From Labrys miyagiensis (GTDB taxonomy: Bacteria; Pseudomonadota; Alphaproteobacteria; Rhizobiales; Labraceae), in assembly GCF_030160835.1 (NCBI RefSeq), contig NZ_BSPC01000063.1, positions 62,001 to 126,000 of the forward strand: a stretch of 64,000 bases of DNA, read 5' to 3'. Positions 63,061 through 64,000 of the stretch are shown here, piece after piece (the stretch's first letter is position 1; each line of letters starts with the position of its first letter). Under the pieces are notes generated by a model. It searched no databases. It worked only from the letters and a program-made list of their open reading frames with translations, and was not told the origin of the DNA. A program made the translations under genes and the position numbers.

Positions 63061-64000
63061 ATGAGTACAACCACGGTTTCATCGCCCGAAAAAGAGCGCA
63101 GCCTGCTCGCACGTATCTTCGCCACACCCTCTGCCGGGCCCTTCCTGGTGCTGGTGGTCTTCTGCGTGATCTTCGCCAGCATCAATGACCGCTTCCTGGC
63201 CCTGCAGAACATTTCGCTCATCCTGCAGCAGACCGTGGTGGTCGGCACGCTGGCAATCGGCCAGACCTTGATCATCCTGACGGCGGGCATCGATCTTGCC
63301 GTTGGCGCGATCTGCGTGCTCGGCACCATCGTTGCCGGCAAGATGGCCGATTCGGGCTATGACCCCGTGCTTTCCATGGCCTTCGCCATCGCGCTGTGCA
63401 CGATGGCCGGCGCCGTGGCAGGCGGCCTGATCAGCGGCCTGAGACTGCCGCCCTTCATCGTCACCCTCGGTACGCTGGGCATCATCACCGCGGCGCTGCG
63501 CCTGATTTCGGCCGGCGGCGCCTTTCCGGTCGACGATGATTTCCTGAGCTGGACCGGCAATGGGGATGCGGTCTACGGCTTCGTGGTGACCTATGGCGTC
63601 ATCGCCATGCTGCTGCTCTACGCCATCGTCTGGTATTTCTTGAACCAAACCAAATGGGGCCGGCACGTCTACGCCATCGGCAACAATCCCGAAGCGGCCC
63701 GGCTGGTCGGTATTCCCGTGCGGCGGCATCTTCTCTCCGTCTATGTGCTGGCTGGCCTTATCTATGGCATCACAGCCTGGCTGGCGCTTGGGCGCATTCC
63801 CAATGCCGATCCGAACTCGCTGCAGACGGCCAATCTCGATTCGATCACGGCCGTGGTCATTGGCGGCACCTCGCTGTTCGGCGGCCGCGGCGGCCTCCTC
63901 GGCACGCTGATCGGCGCATTGATCGTCGGCGTGCTGCGCAACGGCCTGACCCTCGCCGGCATCGATCCGCTCTGGCAGGACCTGATCACCGGTGTGCTGG
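63061..64000 (+). CDS. sugar ABC transporter permease, RbsC type (3' end outside window)
   Basis: From ATG 63061 (GAGG six bases upstream) a frame of 313 codons stays open to the right edge. The protein begins MSTTTVSSPEKERSLLARIF and has RbsC-type membrane segments. Family motifs seen are TLIILTAGIDLAVGAI near 70-85, LPPFIVTLGTLGI near 130-142, YAIGNNPEAARLVGIPV near 205-221 and VVIGGTSLFGGRGGLLGTLIGA near 264-285. It forms the channel for the sugar bound by the preceding protein. Only the last 10-30 residues should be missing. Confidence 0.93.
   Translation, partial: MSTTTVSSPEKERSLLARIFATPSAGPFLVLVVFCVIFASINDRFLALQNISLILQQTVVVGTLAIGQTLIILTAGIDLAVGAICVLGTIVAGKMADSGYDPVLSMAFAIALCTMAGAVAGGLISGLRLPPFIVTLGTLGIITAALRLISAGGAFPVDDDFLSWTGNGDAVYGFVVTYGVIAMLLLYAIVWYFLNQTKWGRHVYAIGNNPEAARLVGIPVRRHLLSVYVLAGLIYGITAWLALGRIPNADPNSLQTANLDSITAVVIGGTSLFGGRGGLLGTLIGALIVGVLRNGLTLAGIDPLWQDLITGVL

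Overview
The window looks like chromosomal DNA of a high-GC alphaproteobacterium, most probably Hyphomicrobiales (the Rhizobium/Mesorhizobium/Labrys side). The reasons are its GC-rich coding style, a GTTC-N7-GTTC SOS box, a FosX of the Mesorhizobium type, OxyR facing KatG, and many short palindromic intergenic repeats. The genus cannot be fixed from sequence reading alone. No rRNA, tRNA, CRISPR array, transposase or integrase gene was seen.

Layout. 1-2666 (minus) is a long open frame of at least 888 codons that runs off the left edge; it starts beside a strongly AT-rich island. 4.0-18.3 kb is the main metabolic block. A leftward run holds a cationic amino acid permease, UspA, guanidinobutyrase, an AruI-type 2-ketoarginine decarboxylase, an aldehyde dehydrogenase, an ATP-grasp enzyme, a C45 Ntn-hydrolase, a DadA-like oxidase, a PLP racemase fused to a degenerate arginase domain, and RidA. 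It faces an Lrp-type regulator and a nitrilase-family amidase. Read as a pathway, it takes arginine via racemisation, oxidation, imine hydrolysis, decarboxylation and aldehyde oxidation to 4-guanidinobutyrate and then GABA plus urea. 19.3-25.6 kb is a LacI-controlled beta-L-arabinofuranoside module (GH127, two permeases, binding protein, perfect operator). 25.7-31 kb holds a GGDEF-EAL protein, a small unknown gene and a mosaic methyltransferase. 30.5-35.9 kb is stress and repair: OxyR, KatG, an SOS-boxed radical SAM protein and Ogt.

36.7-43.4 kb holds assorted single genes: a beta-hydroxyacid dehydrogenase, an orphan DUF4255 (contractile-injection tail-terminator type) protein, a histidine-phosphatase-fold protein, an MFS pump, an aldo/keto reductase, a LysR regulator and an SDR. 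43.5-49.6 kb is a TetR-controlled RND efflux operon with two adaptors, the second carrying an in-frame palindromic repeat. 50-53 kb has an Fe-alcohol dehydrogenase and a benzoylformate-decarboxylase-like enzyme. 53.1-55.7 kb is a second arginine route: Lrp-type regulator, arginase, ornithine cyclodeaminase, strong terminator. 55.9-59.9 kb holds small genes, FosX, a lipoprotein, an HxlR regulator and a luciferase-like oxidoreductase. 60-64 kb holds a ribulokinase-type FGGY kinase, a sugar-binding protein and an RbsC-type permease cut by the right edge.

Three things stand out. The first is the racemase/pseudo-arginase fusion inside an otherwise coherent arginine-to-GABA operon that also carries an unexplained ATP-grasp plus Ntn-hydrolase pair. 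The second is a family of about 60-130 bp palindromes at 41.5-60 kb that sit exactly at gene borders, supplying ribosome-binding context to two genes and C-terminal codons to two others. The third is the pair of possible contractile-injection-related pieces, the left-edge giant frame and the DUF4255 gene.
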